Shown piece after piece: positions 48,960 to 58,371 of a stretch of 64,000 bases of DNA. The notes beneath the pieces were generated by a model. That model made no database searches. It was not told where the DNA came from and was given only the letters and a program-made list of their open reading frames with translations. The stretch is taken from assembly GCA_965267405.1 (NCBI GenBank), contig OZ253954.1, forward strand, positions 3,100,001-3,164,000. Reading direction: 5' to 3'. Numbering within the stretch: position 1 is the stretch's first letter; every line of letters begins with the position of its first letter. Source of the DNA: JAPPOI01 sp028818055. GTDB taxonomy: Bacteria; Pseudomonadota; Alphaproteobacteria; Rhodobacterales; Rhodobacteraceae. Both the position numbers and the translations under genes were made by a program.

Positions 48960-51008
48960 GTGCGGATCACTTCTGTCATCGCTGCTGAAGTTGACCGACA
49001 GCGCGGTCATCTTTTCCCTTGGCTTGCCGTCTTGTTGGGCTGCGGGGTTGGTACTTACTTCTTGCTCGCGACCGAGCCGTCCCAGTCAGCGATTCAAATA
49101 CTGACCGCTGCTACAATCGTTGGGTCGATCTTGGTCTGGCGATTGCCTGCGACCATTCGTTGGATCGGTATTGCATTACTATTCGTCATGCTTGGCTTTT
49201 TAGCCGCGGCAACACGTGCCCACATGGTCGCAGCAGAAAAGTTGGAGTTCCGATACTACGGTCCAATTCAAGGTCGGATTGTTGCAATTGACCGATCTCA
49301 ATCCGACGCAGTTCGTTTGACCTTGGATCAAATCGTTCTTGCTGATGTTCCGTACAATACCACTCCAAAGCGCGTTCGGATTTCCATGCATGGGCCGCAG
49401 GGTTTCTTTGACCCGGAGCCAGGTCAAATTGTGGCGACGACCGGGCATCTGTCGCCACCAGGTCGTCCTGTTGAGCCGGGCGGATTCGACTTTCAAAGAC
49501 ATGCTTGGTTTCTTCAGATTGGGGCTGTCGGATATACACGCAATCCAGTGCTGCAAATGGCCGAGGGTGAGCTGACTGGTTTTTGGCTTCGCGTGACCCA
49601 CCTACGCCTGGCGATTTCTTCTCACATCGTCGCGATGTTGCCGGGTCGCACCGGAGCATTCGCGGCCGCCGTGACAACCGGTGATCGATCCGGCATGGAC
49701 CAGGAAACCCTTGAGGCACTACGGGCATCTAACCTGGCGCATCTATTGGCGATTTCAGGTTTGCACATGGGCTTACTGTCAGGGTTTGTTTTTGCTGCTG
49801 TGCGGGTTGGTTTGTCCTTGTTTGGCACATTGGCACTGCGTTGGCCGGTCAAGAAAGTGGCGGCTTTATGTGGGCTGGCGGCGGCGTCGGTGTATCTTCT
49901 GCTTTCGGGCGGCAACGTCGCCACTGAGCGTGCATTCATTCAGGTCGGGGTCATGTTTCTGGCGGTGCTGGCAGATCGTCGCGCCATCACCTTACGAGCG
50001 GTCGCTTTGGCCGCGCTCATTGTCCTTGTGCTTCGTCCGGAATCTCTTTTGTCGCCTGGGTTTCAAATGTCATTTGCAGCGACGACAGCGCTGGTGGCCA
50101 CGTATTCCTGGTTGCGCGATTATGACTGGCAGGGTGGTCGTTGGTCGAAAACATCTCGGTTCATCGGTGGTGTCGCACTGACATCGTTCGTCGCTGGAAT
50201 GGCGACGGCTCCATTTGCGGCAGCGCATTTCAATCAAGTGCCCCACTATGGATTGATCGCCAACATTCTGTCGGTGCCGGTCATGGGGATGATCGTCATT
50301 CCCGGCGCTGTTTTGGCGGCATGCCTCGCACCCATCGGTTTGGAGTGGATTGGTCTGGCGATCATGTCGCCTGCCATCAACTGGATTCTCCTTGTCGCCT
50401 CCGAGGTTTCAGAGCTTCCGCGATCTCTTAGTCACGTGCCGTCTCCAAGTCCTTGGGTTCTGCCGACGCTTTCGATGGGCTGCCTTTGGTTCGTGATTTG
50501 GCGGGGCCGTTTGAAATTCTTTGGCGCAGTGCCCATCCTGGCGGCTTTCTTTCTTTGGTCGCAGGTAGAGCGGCCACAAATTTTGATCAGTGAGACTGGT
50601 GGCCTGATGGGTGTGTTGGGTGAGGGTGGGCGCATTCTTACAAAAGCCAAAGGCGAAGGCTTTGCCGCATCATCGTGGCTTGAAAATGATGGTGATGCTG
50701 TTGTTCAGGTCACCGCGCATGAAAGGCTTGATGTATCTCAGAAGCCATCTCGGTTGAGGTCTTTCGATGTTGCGGGTGTGTCGGTCGTCCATGCGACTGG
50801 CAATAAAGCGGCGTCAGTTGCGCTTGCGAATTGCGAGGACACAAATATCGTTGTCGTGAATGTCGATGCATTGGCGTCTGATCATTGTCAGGTGTTCGAC
50901 AAAAACCGCTTAGCGCAAACCGGTGCGATTGCGCTCTACATCAGCAATGGTGAAATTCGTGAGCAATCGGCGCGCGCCGAGCAGGGCACGCGCCTTTGGT
51001 CTCAGTAA
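48960..51008 (+). CDS. comEC: ComEC/Rec2-family DNA uptake channel
   Basis: Polytopic inner-membrane protein that carries single-stranded DNA into the cytoplasm during natural transformation. The 682-residue protein starts at GTG 48960 after GGAGAC. An N-terminal OB-fold region (about residues 80-180) is followed by the competence domain with the motif HLLAISGLHMGLLSGF near 255 and a polytopic helix core to about 520. The C-terminal part has no metallo-beta-lactamase HxHxDH motif, so it is the short form lacking the nuclease domain. The 3' end overlaps lexA by 7 bp (convergent). Confidence 0.93.
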   Translation: MRITSVIAAEVDRQRGHLFPWLAVLLGCGVGTYFLLATEPSQSAIQILTAATIVGSILVWRLPATIRWIGIALLFVMLGFLAAATRAHMVAAEKLEFRYYGPIQGRIVAIDRSQSDAVRLTLDQIVLADVPYNTTPKRVRISMHGPQGFFDPEPGQIVATTGHLSPPGRPVEPGGFDFQRHAWFLQIGAVGYTRNPVLQMAEGELTGFWLRVTHLRLAISSHIVAMLPGRTGAFAAAVTTGDRSGMDQETLEALRASNLAHLLAISGLHMGLLSGFVFAAVRVGLSLFGTLALRWPVKKVAALCGLAAASVYLLLSGGNVATERAFIQVGVMFLAVLADRRAITLRAVALAALIVLVLRPESLLSPGFQMSFAATTALVATYSWLRDYDWQGGRWSKTSRFIGGVALTSFVAGMATAPFAAAHFNQVPHYGLIANILSVPVMGMIVIPGAVLAACLAPIGLEWIGLAIMSPAINWILLVASEVSELPRSLSHVPSPSPWVLPTLSMGCLWFVIWRGRLKFFGAVPILAAFFLWSQVERPQILISETGGLMGVLGEGGRILTKAKGEGFAASSWLENDGDAVVQVTAHERLDVSQKPSRLRSFDVAGVSVVHATGNKAASVALANCEDTNIVVVNVDALASDHCQVFDKNRLAQTGAIALYISNGEIREQSARAEQGTRLWSQ

Positions 51009-51700
51009 CTGCGGATCAGGCCGACGAGCCGTCCTTGCACCTTAACCTGATCGTCTCGGTAGAGACGTGTCTCGTAAGCCGGATTGGCAGCCTCAAGCGC
51101 GATGGTGTTTCCCGATTGTCTGAAGCGTTTCAGCGTCGCTTCTTGGCCCTCGACAAGTGCAACGACGATGTCGCCGTTATCGGCTGTGTTAACCTCGCGG
51201 ATCACCACGATGTCGCCGTCGTTGATTCCGACGTCGATCATCGAGTCTCCCTTGACCTCAAGTGCATAATGATGCCCCTGACCATCGAGCATCTGGCCTG
51301 GTACAGCCACACGGTGCGAGACTTCGCTGATTGCTTCAATTGGCACGCCCGCGGCAATGCGCCCCATCACAGGCAACTCCATGGCTTGTGCCTCGACAGG
51401 GATCGCAGCCGGCGGTGGAGCCACGTCCGGTTTATCGCCATCAATAACTGATGGGACAAAACCGGCGCCCGAGCCGTTGTCGATCGCATCCGGAAGCTTG
51501 ACGATCTCAATCGCACGGGCGCGATGTGCCAAGCGGCGAATGAACCCGCGCTCTTCAAGTGCCGTGATCAGACGATGAATGCCTGACTTTGACCTGAGGT
51601 CGAGTGCTTCTTTCATTTCATCGAATGATGGTGGAACGCCGTCGCGTTGGACGCGCTTGTGGATAAACTCCAACAAGTCCAGTTGTTTTCGGGTCAGCAT
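51002..51700 (-). CDS. lexA: SOS repressor LexA
   Basis: Repressor of the DNA-damage response, inactivated by RecA-stimulated self-cleavage. The 232-residue protein has the N-terminal winged helix (LTRKQLDLLEFIHKR to FIRRLAHRARAIEI), the Ala-Gly cleavage site in GRIAAGVP near 114, the catalytic Ser in VKGDSMIDVG near 150, and the Lys in EGQEATLKRF near 188. A triple GTTC operator lies 44 bp upstream, showing autoregulation. It converges on comEC and is downstream of the trp/moa gene group. Confidence 0.97.
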   Translation of the reverse strand: MLTRKQLDLLEFIHKRVQRDGVPPSFDEMKEALDLRSKSGIHRLITALEERGFIRRLAHRARAIEIVKLPDAIDNGSGAGFVPSVIDGDKPDVAPPPAAIPVEAQAMELPVMGRIAAGVPIEAISEVSHRVAVPGQMLDGQGHHYALEVKGDSMIDVGINDGDIVVIREVNTADNGDIVVALVEGQEATLKRFRQSGNTIALEAANPAYETRLYRDDQVKVQGRLVGLIRSY

Positions 51701-51743
51701 TTCAGCGAACCTCCTCTGCTCGATCGGGGTATGATCCCGTATT

Positions 51744-51769
51744 GTTCGAGACTTGTTCTATTCGTGTTC
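51744..51769 (-). promoter_or_regulatory. Triple-repeat LexA operator upstream of lexA
   Basis: Three GTTC words at 51744, 51755 and 51766, each 11 bp apart, give two overlapping GTTC-N7-GTTC boxes (plus-strand reading) upstream of lexA. The 11-bp spacing puts all three half-sites on one helix face. Confidence 0.8.
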
Positions 51770-51799
51770 TTGTTTTGTGTCAAGAATCGACGTTAACTA

Positions 51800-52972
51800 C
51801 TAGATATCGATGATCTGGACTGTTTCGCCTGTATCGCGTGGACCATCTTGTGGTGGCCGCACGATCAGGGCGTCCGCGGACGCCAAAACCGTTAACAATG
51901 CGCTATCCTGACGAGAAGCCGCAGTAACCGAGCCATGAGCGATTGCGGCACGCATGTAATGTGCTCGGGGACCATTCGCACTTAGCGGAGCTGCCAATGG
52001 CATAGAGCGCGTCGGAAGCGCTTCTTTCGCAAGGCCTTGAAGTGCGCGAACAGCGGGGCGCAGGAAGACGTGACCGCAGACCATGGCCGATACAGGGTTT
52101 CCCGGAAGACCAATCATCGGGGTTCCATCCATTCGCCCCGCCATCAGCGGTTTCCCTGGCCGCATCGCAATCTTGTAAAATGATCGCTCCATTCCGCGGT
52201 CTGCTGCGACCGTGCCAACCAGATCATGATCGCCCACAGACGCGCCGCCGATGGTAACAACCAGGTCCGCTCCCTTGGCGAGATCAAAGACTGCCGACAA
52301 GGCCGCCTCATTGTCCCGCGCGATCGGCAAAATCCGAACAATTGCTCCTTCAGACTCAAGCATGGCTGCGAGCCCAAATATGTTTGATGCAATGATCTGA
52401 TCGTCCGTTGGGTCTTCTCCTGGCATGACCAGTTCATCACCAGTTGGGATCAGCGCTACGATGGGTTGCCTGAAAGCGCGAACCGTCGGTGTATTCATGG
52501 CTGCTGCCAAGGCAATATCGGCAGTGGTCAGTTTACGTCCCGCAGGTATTTCAGCGCCCTCTGCGAAGTCAGCCCCCGCATCGCGGATGTAAAGCGAGCT
52601 GTCAGCATTTTCCTTCACTTGGATTGTATCTGCATCTCGAGATACATCTTCTTGGATCAGAACTCTTTGGGCGCCGTCGGGTGCGGGTGCGCCCGTAAAA
52701 ATTCGCACGGCTTGACCAGTTTCTACCCGGCCTTCGAACCGCGATCCGGCTGCCGCTTCTCCGATCACAGAAAAAGTATCACCGGCGTAAACATCGGCGG
52801 TTGCAACAGCATATCCGTCCATGACCGATGCCGAAAACGGGGGCTGTGCGCGAGATGCAATAACCGCTTCAGCTAAAACGCGTCCCGACGCTTTGCGAAG
52901 TTCGATACTTTCAGCATCAAGCGGTTCAAGAAGCGCAAATATCTTATCAAGCGCTTCCTGAACGGAAATCAC
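51800..52972 (-). CDS. moeA: Molybdopterin molybdotransferase
   Basis: Inserts molybdate into adenylylated molybdopterin to complete the molybdenum cofactor. The 390-residue protein shows MoeA hallmarks: PPFSASVMDGYAV near residue 44, PTGDELVMPGE near 176, GGASVGDHDL near 241 and GLPGNPVSAMV near 288. The start overlaps the moaC stop by 4 bp. It is followed by lexA after 99 bp that contains the LexA operator. Confidence 0.96.
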   Translation of the reverse strand: MISVQEALDKIFALLEPLDAESIELRKASGRVLAEAVIASRAQPPFSASVMDGYAVATADVYAGDTFSVIGEAAAGSRFEGRVETGQAVRIFTGAPAPDGAQRVLIQEDVSRDADTIQVKENADSSLYIRDAGADFAEGAEIPAGRKLTTADIALAAAMNTPTVRAFRQPIVALIPTGDELVMPGEDPTDDQIIASNIFGLAAMLESEGAIVRILPIARDNEAALSAVFDLAKGADLVVTIGGASVGDHDLVGTVAADRGMERSFYKIAMRPGKPLMAGRMDGTPMIGLPGNPVSAMVCGHVFLRPAVRALQGLAKEALPTRSMPLAAPLSANGPRAHYMRAAIAHGSVTAASRQDSALLTVLASADALIVRPPQDGPRDTGETVQIIDI

Positions 52973-53448
52973 GAGGTTGCCTCGTAGCGCCCGGATTTGC
53001 CACCATCTTTAAGAACAAGACGGATATCTCTGATTTCCATATCTTTTTGAACAGCCTTGACCATGTCGTAGACTGTTAAACAAGCAACGGTGACAGCTGT
53101 AAGCGCTTCCATCTCCACGCCGGTTTGACCAGTCGTCTTGACCGTTGCTTGCACGCGAATACCAGGCAGTTCGATATTGGGTTCCAGATCAACAGATACC
53201 TTTGACAAAGCCAAAGGATGGCACAACGGGATCAGGTCAGGTGTCTTTTTGGCACCCATGATACCGGCCAGTCGCGCGACAGACAGTACGTCGCCCTTCT
53301 TGGTTTTGCCTTGTGTAATGATATCAAGCGTTTCCGCCGACATCTTGATATAGCCTTCAGCAACAGCGAGACGTGCGGTGCTGTCTTTGCCGGACACGTC
53401 AACCATGTGTGCCTGACCTTTGGCATCGAAATGAGTAAGCTCCGCCAT
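52969..53448 (-). CDS. moaC: Cyclic pyranopterin monophosphate synthase
   Basis: Second step of molybdenum cofactor synthesis, completing cPMP formation after MoaA. The 159-residue protein carries the conserved active-site segment LIPLCHPLALS near residue 70, TVKTTGQTGVEMEAL near 106, and the C-terminal motif VLKDGGKSG. It overlaps trpC by one base (TAATG) and moeA by four, giving tight coupling across two pathways. Confidence 0.96.
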   Translation of the reverse strand: MAELTHFDAKGQAHMVDVSGKDSTARLAVAEGYIKMSAETLDIITQGKTKKGDVLSVARLAGIMGAKKTPDLIPLCHPLALSKVSVDLEPNIELPGIRVQATVKTTGQTGVEMEALTAVTVACLTVYDMVKAVQKDMEIRDIRLVLKDGGKSGRYEATS

Positions 53449-54263
53449 TACGCCGCACTTCCTAGTGGAACCGGGTTGGACAGGATTGACCGCGTTGCTT
53501 CTTCAACGTCGTCCTGTCGCATCAGGCTTTCGCCAATAAGAAATGTTCTGGCGCCAACACGTGCAAGACGGGCGAGATCGTCGGTGGAAAACAGCCCACT
53601 TTCGGCAACCAGAGTTTTGCCCGCGGGAACCATTTTTGACAAACGCTCGGTTGTTCCGATGTCAGTTTCAAACGTTTTCAGATTCCGATTGTTCACGCCA
53701 AGAAGAGGCGAACTGAGCGAAAGGGCGCGCTCTAATTCTTCTTCGTCGTGCACTTCAACCAGGACATCCATGTTCCATTCGTTGACAGCGCAATCCTCAA
53801 GCTCTTTTGCCTGAGCGTCGGTGACGCTCGCCATGATGATCAATATGCAGTCAGCGCCCCAGGCGCGTGCTTCAGCGACCTGATAGGTGTCGTACATGAA
53901 ATCTTTGCGCAAACATGGAAGGGAAACGGCGTTTCTGGCAGCCGTTAGGAATTCCGGGGCCCCCTGAAAGCTTGGGGTATCTGTGAGGACAGACAAGCAG
54001 GTTGCGCCGCCGGCTTCATAAGCAGCAGCCAGCTTCGGTGGATCGAAGTCTTCGCGGATCAAGCCTTTGGAAGGGCTGGCTTTTTTGACCTCGGCGATCA
54101 ACCCATAGCCAGTCTGAGCAGCCTTTTGAAGCGCCGCTGTAAATCCACGCGGAGCGCTTGCCTGATGTGCCTGTTCAATGACGCCCGCCAAAGGGCGCGC
54201 CACCTTCGCCTCGGCAATTTCGTCGAGCTTATAAGCTTTGATGCGATCAAGTGCAGTTGTCAT
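53448..54263 (-). CDS. trpC: Indole-3-glycerol phosphate synthase
   Basis: Closes the indole ring in tryptophan synthesis. The ATG at 54263 (MTTALDRIKAYKLDEI) gives 271 residues, the family length. Motifs seen: IAEVKKASPSKG near residue 56 with the catalytic Lys, LSVLTDTPSFQG near 91, LRKDFMYDTYQV near 115, and LVGVNNRNL-type LLGVNNRNLKTF near 187. It follows ung after 37 bp on the same strand and is coupled to moaC at its end. Confidence 0.96.
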   Translation of the reverse strand: MTTALDRIKAYKLDEIAEAKVARPLAGVIEQAHQASAPRGFTAALQKAAQTGYGLIAEVKKASPSKGLIREDFDPPKLAAAYEAGGATCLSVLTDTPSFQGAPEFLTAARNAVSLPCLRKDFMYDTYQVAEARAWGADCILIIMASVTDAQAKELEDCAVNEWNMDVLVEVHDEEELERALSLSSPLLGVNNRNLKTFETDIGTTERLSKMVPAGKTLVAESGLFSTDDLARLARVGARTFLIGESLMRQDDVEEATRSILSNPVPLGSAA

Positions 54264-54300
54264 GTGGACGGGATAGCGCTTGTGCGCCTGCTTGAAAAGA

Positions 54301-54939
54301 TCAGGCCCACCGAATTGGTGCGTGACCTTTATCCGTGAGCCAAGTGTTTGTTCTTGAAAACGGCTTCGAGCCAAAAAATCCTCGGTATGCGGACAAAGGT
54401 GATGGGTGGGCGGTTTCAATGAAGTGGTGATCGCTTCCAGCTACGTGTTTCTTCATGGACTGGGCATGATTGCCCCACAGGATGAAAACCCGAGGCTGGT
54501 CAGACAAGTTCCTCAGAACGTCTTGTATTAAATGGTGCCATCCGAGTTTCGCGTGGCCGCCGGCATTGCCAGCGGGAACCGAAAGCGATGTGTTCAACAA
54601 AAGCACGCCTTGATCGGCCCATGGCGACAAGTCTCCCGTTTCAGGGGCCGCGCCCAGATCGTCTTCAAGCTCTTTGAAGATATTTTTCAGCGACTTTGGA
54701 AGCGCCACGTTCGCTTCTACGGAAAAGGCCAAACCATTTGCATGCCCCGGTGTGGGATAGGGGTCTTGCCCCAAAATAATGACCTTAGCAGCAGCCGGTT
54801 GGCACCGTGACAATGCCGCAAATCTTAGGTGATCGGGTGGCAATATCAGCCGGTTGTCTTCGGCAAGTCTGGTCTGAACGGATGGCCAGTGATCTGTGAA
54901 AAAGGGCAGACCGACCCAATCGCCAATGTCAGGCGTCAT
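54301..54939 (-). CDS. ung: Uracil-DNA glycosylase (family 1)
   Basis: Removes uracil from DNA to start base-excision repair. The 212-residue protein has the water-activating motif GQDPYPTPGHANGLAFS near residue 57, which includes the catalytic Asp, and the minor-groove loop HPSPLSAYRGFFG near 178 with the catalytic His. It sits between trpD and trpC and overlaps trpD by 4 bp, an unusual place for this repair gene. Confidence 0.95.
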   Translation of the reverse strand: MTPDIGDWVGLPFFTDHWPSVQTRLAEDNRLILPPDHLRFAALSRCQPAAAKVIILGQDPYPTPGHANGLAFSVEANVALPKSLKNIFKELEDDLGAAPETGDLSPWADQGVLLLNTSLSVPAGNAGGHAKLGWHHLIQDVLRNLSDQPRVFILWGNHAQSMKKHVAGSDHHFIETAHPSPLSAYRGFFGSKPFSRTNTWLTDKGHAPIRWA

Positions 54940-55952
54940 GTTGCCGATGTGATCCGAGCCAGTCCGTCAACTTTGGCTTTCGCAGCACCGCTGTCGATAG
55001 AGGTTCGAGCCAATTCGACACCTGATTTCAGATCGCTTGCTTTCTCCGCAATCACCAGCGCAGCTGCCGAGTTCAAAAGTACGGCATCCCGATAGGCGCC
55101 TTCGGCACCATTCATAAGAGCGTTGAAGGCTATGGCGTTTTCTTCCGGAGTACCGCCCAGAATGTCGCGGAACGGATGCACAGGCAGTCCGGCATCTTCG
55201 GGATGGATTTCGGCGCTGGTGATTTTCCCGTCCTTTAAGATGGCTGCCGATGTCGGACCAGCAATTGAAATTTCATCGGTTCCATCGCTTCCATGCACCA
55301 GCCATGCCGTTTCCGAGCCAAGAGATTGCAACGTCTCTGCCATTGGAAAAATCAGGTCGACGGCGAATGCGCCTGTAAGCTGGCGTTTGACACCAGCCGG
55401 GTTCGTCAGCGGCCCGAGAATGTTGAAGATGGTTTTCGATCCCAACTCCATGCGCACCGGCATCACGTGCTTCATTGCCGGGTGATGCATAGGCGCCATC
55501 ATGAAGCCAATGCCGACCTCATTGATGGCCTTTTCCACGACATCAGGGCCGACCATGACGTTGATGCCCATTTGACCTTGAACGTCGGCGGCGCCCGATT
55601 TCGAACTAAGATTCTTGTTGCCGTGCTTGGCCACCGTTACGCCCGCACCCGCGACGACGAATGCTGTGGCGGTCGAAATATTCAACGTCCCCATGCCATC
55701 GCCGCCGGTTCCGACAATGTCCATTGCTCCTTCCGGCGCTTTCACGGCTGCGCATTTGGCGCGCATAACGGCGGCGGCGGCAGCATATTCCGCCACGGAT
55801 TCGCCACGTGCACGCATCGCCATCAGCAGGCCGCCGAGTTGTGCGGGCGTCGCTTCGCCTTCAAAGATGATGTTGAATGCTTCTTCCGCCTGTGCACGCG
55901 ACAGCGGGCCTTCGGACGCTGCATATATCAGCGGTTTCATAGCGTCGCTCAT
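54936..55952 (-). CDS. trpD: Anthranilate phosphoribosyltransferase
   Basis: Second step of tryptophan synthesis, joining anthranilate and PRPP. The 338-residue protein has the PRPP-binding loop VGTGGDGMGTLNIST near residue 80, KHGNKNLSSKSG near 108, and the anthranilate-site segment FMMAPMHHPAMKHV near 150. It overlaps trpG by 4 bp upstream and ung by 4 bp downstream, so translation is coupled through the three genes. Confidence 0.96.
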   Translation of the reverse strand: MSDAMKPLIYAASEGPLSRAQAEEAFNIIFEGEATPAQLGGLLMAMRARGESVAEYAAAAAVMRAKCAAVKAPEGAMDIVGTGGDGMGTLNISTATAFVVAGAGVTVAKHGNKNLSSKSGAADVQGQMGINVMVGPDVVEKAINEVGIGFMMAPMHHPAMKHVMPVRMELGSKTIFNILGPLTNPAGVKRQLTGAFAVDLIFPMAETLQSLGSETAWLVHGSDGTDEISIAGPTSAAILKDGKITSAEIHPEDAGLPVHPFRDILGGTPEENAIAFNALMNGAEGAYRDAVLLNSAAALVIAEKASDLKSGVELARTSIDSGAAKAKVDGLARITSAT

Positions 55953-56530
55953 GCGGGCACCGGTACGTGATTAAGAAAGTTCTTCAGCATTGCATGCCCA
56001 TGTTCAGATCGAATGGACTCGGGGTGGAACTGAACACCATGGATGGGTTTTTCTTTGTGTTGAAGACCCATGATCGTTCCGTCTTCTAGCCAAGCCGTCA
56101 CTTCAAGGCATTCGGGTAGGGTTTCCCGGTCAACGATCAGCGAATGATATCTGGTTGCTTCCAATGGTGATGGCAAATCCTTGAAGACACTCTTTCCCTC
56201 GTGGTGCATCGCGCCCATTTTTCCGTGCACGATTTCGCCTGCACGAACAACGTTCCCGCCGAAGGCTTGGCCAATGGTTTGATGACCCAAACATACGCCA
56301 AGCAGCGGTGTACCGGTCTCGGCAGCAGCCTCGGTCAGTGCAAGGCAAATCCCGGCTTTGTCTGGATCGCACGGCCCTGGCGATAAGATGATTCCGTCTG
56401 GCTTCAGGCCCATCGCCTCTTGCACGTTCAATGCATCGTTACGGTGAACAGCACATTCCGCGCCCAACTCGCCCAGATAATGGACCAGGTTGAAGGTGAA
56501 GCTGTCATAATTGTCGATCAAAAGCAGCAT
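55949..56530 (-). CDS. trpG: Anthranilate synthase glutamine amidotransferase subunit
   Basis: Supplies ammonia from glutamine to TrpE for anthranilate synthesis. The ATG at 56530 (MLLLIDNYDSFTFNLV) gives 193 residues. The class I amidotransferase triad is complete: Cys in LLGVCLGHQTIG near residue 82, and the His and Glu in HGVQFHPES near 169. It opens the trpG-trpD-ung-trpC group. TrpE is not adjacent; the upstream neighbour is a divergent polysaccharide deacetylase gene. Confidence 0.95.
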   Translation of the reverse strand: MLLLIDNYDSFTFNLVHYLGELGAECAVHRNDALNVQEAMGLKPDGIILSPGPCDPDKAGICLALTEAAAETGTPLLGVCLGHQTIGQAFGGNVVRAGEIVHGKMGAMHHEGKSVFKDLPSPLEATRYHSLIVDRETLPECLEVTAWLEDGTIMGLQHKEKPIHGVQFHPESIRSEHGHAMLKNFLNHVPVPA

Positions 56531-56657
56531 ATTGCGTCTCGTCAGCACGAAAGTGCAGATATAGGGTGTCGTCGCGCGAAAGCGCGGGTATACTTGGTCA
56601 GAGGTGTCACAGAACGTCAAGACACCCAAGGGCAAAAGGCAGAGCAAAGGAGAGGGC

Positions 56658-58358
56658 ATGGGACGCGGCTTTCTCGCAGGCATATTTTGGGGCGGTATCG
56701 TCGGGCTGGCGATATTGTTCATAGCCAGTCAGTCATTGGATCGTGTGGAGCTGAGCTTGCCAAAGCCAGAGGCATCCGCTGTTGAGGTGCCAGCTGGAAC
56801 CGAGTTCGATCAAGCGAGAGAAGAAACTGACCCGGTCGTGCCGGAAGCTGAAACCCGCCCAATGTCGGACGCGGTCTCTGGAGTGGCCGTACCTGAAGAC
56901 GCTGTGGAAACAACGCCAACGTTTGACACCAGCGCATTGGAGATACCGCAGCCCACGGTCGATGCACCTGGCGGGCTTGGTGAAGTGCCAAAGGTCGCTG
57001 AAGAACTTGAGATCGATGTCACAGGGCCTGGACCGGAACAAACCGGTGGCGGGGAAAGCCCGACATTAACTTCGCCCGAGGCCCCGGCGACTGCGCCCGA
57101 AACATCTACAGAAGCGCCTGCTGCCGTTGAAAGCCCGTCGGCTGAAGCAGACGAAGTGGTAGAAGCGCCAGAAGTCGAGCCTGCGCCGGAAGTTGGCGAC
57201 GCGCCAAGCGAAACCGCCACGACCGAGCCTGAACAGCCGCAAACCGTTGAAACCGAAACCGCCGCGGCACCGACTGCGGTCGCCGAGCCGGAGGCATCTC
57301 CGCTGCCGGAAGTTGACGATGGACCGTCGCTTGGGCAAGCGCCGGAAATTGAGGAAAACGAGACGCGGATTGCCCGAGCAGAACCTGACACGGTGGAAGC
57401 TCCGGCAGCTGAAGGTGAAATCGAGTCCGACACGACAACTGCTGCCGACAGCTTGCCAAGAGTCGAGCCAGAGCCTGTGGAAGAGGCTCCGGAAGTGGCC
57501 GAAGTTGAAGAACCCGCAGAGGAATCAGCTGCTTCGGAGACTGGCTCCGAAGCGGATACCGGATCAACCAATCGGGTTGCAGCTCTGCCTACCGTTCGTC
57601 GCTTGGGCAATGACAATGAGCCAACTCCTGAAACAGAGCCAGAAGTCGCCGAAACCGAAACGGTCGAAACTGATGACGTTCAAGACGGTGCACCGGCGTT
57701 AGAACGGTATCGCATGGCATTCGACAACCCAGATGCAAGACCTTTGATGTCGATTGTTCTGGTTCACGTTGGTGATGGGCTTCCTGCGATCGCTGAGTTG
57801 GGATCGATCCCCGAGGGTGTGGCGTTTGCAATCGATGCCGGGCGTTCGGACGCAGCGGAATTGGCAAATGCGTACCGCAATGCCGGTCGTGAAGTTGTGA
57901 TGATCCCATCTTTGCCTGATGGTGCGACACCGCAGGACGTAGAAGTTGCGATGCGGTCCAATCTTGAAACGATTCCAGAAGCGGTTGCGGTCATGGATGG
58001 CGTTGGTCAGTCCGGCATAGATCGCGCGGCCGTCGCACAAATCGTGGATGTTGTGGCGGTTACCGGGCATGGATTGGTGACGTTCCCACGAGGATTGAAC
58101 ACGGCGTATCAGAACGCGGGACGGATTGGCGTCCCAGCGGGGCTCGTCTTCCGAGACATCGATGGCGACGGCCAAAGCGCAGACCAAATCCGTCGAGCCA
58201 TGGATCGTGCGGCATTCAAGGCCAGACAAGACGACGGCGTCATACTGGTTGGGCGCGCTCAGCCCGATACTGTTGCGGCTCTGGTCGAATGGTCGTTTGG
58301 AAACCAAACCGGTTCCGTGATCATCGCGCCGATCTCAGCGACTTTGCTGGGGCAATAA
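56658..58358 (+). CDS. Divergent polysaccharide deacetylase with long acidic spacer
   Basis: 566-residue membrane-anchored protein. The ATG at 56658 (MGRGFLAGIFWGG) follows GGAGAGGGC and starts a membrane anchor (about residues 3-22). Residues about 35-340 are low-complexity, rich in Glu, Pro, Ala, Val and Thr. The C-terminal 210 residues form a domain of the divergent polysaccharide deacetylase (YibQ-like) family: RYRMAFDNPDARPLMSIVLV, IPEGVAFAIDAG, and a GLVFRDIDGDGQ segment near 495. The spacer could let the domain cross the periplasm to the cell wall. It is divergent from trpG. Confidence 0.82.
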   Translation: MGRGFLAGIFWGGIVGLAILFIASQSLDRVELSLPKPEASAVEVPAGTEFDQAREETDPVVPEAETRPMSDAVSGVAVPEDAVETTPTFDTSALEIPQPTVDAPGGLGEVPKVAEELEIDVTGPGPEQTGGGESPTLTSPEAPATAPETSTEAPAAVESPSAEADEVVEAPEVEPAPEVGDAPSETATTEPEQPQTVETETAAAPTAVAEPEASPLPEVDDGPSLGQAPEIEENETRIARAEPDTVEAPAAEGEIESDTTTAADSLPRVEPEPVEEAPEVAEVEEPAEESAASETGSEADTGSTNRVAALPTVRRLGNDNEPTPETEPEVAETETVETDDVQDGAPALERYRMAFDNPDARPLMSIVLVHVGDGLPAIAELGSIPEGVAFAIDAGRSDAAELANAYRNAGREVVMIPSLPDGATPQDVEVAMRSNLETIPEAVAVMDGVGQSGIDRAAVAQIVDVVAVTGHGLVTFPRGLNTAYQNAGRIGVPAGLVFRDIDGDGQSADQIRRAMDRAAFKARQDDGVILVGRAQPDTVAALVEWSFGNQTGSVIIAPISATLLGQ

Positions 58359-58371
58359 TCGCCCCGGCCAA

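Noticed and set aside
56810..57616. 268-codon Ser/Gly/Ala-rich ORF opposite the deacetylase spacer
   Set aside because: Low-complexity antisense shadow of the Glu/Pro/Ala-rich segment, with no ribosome site.
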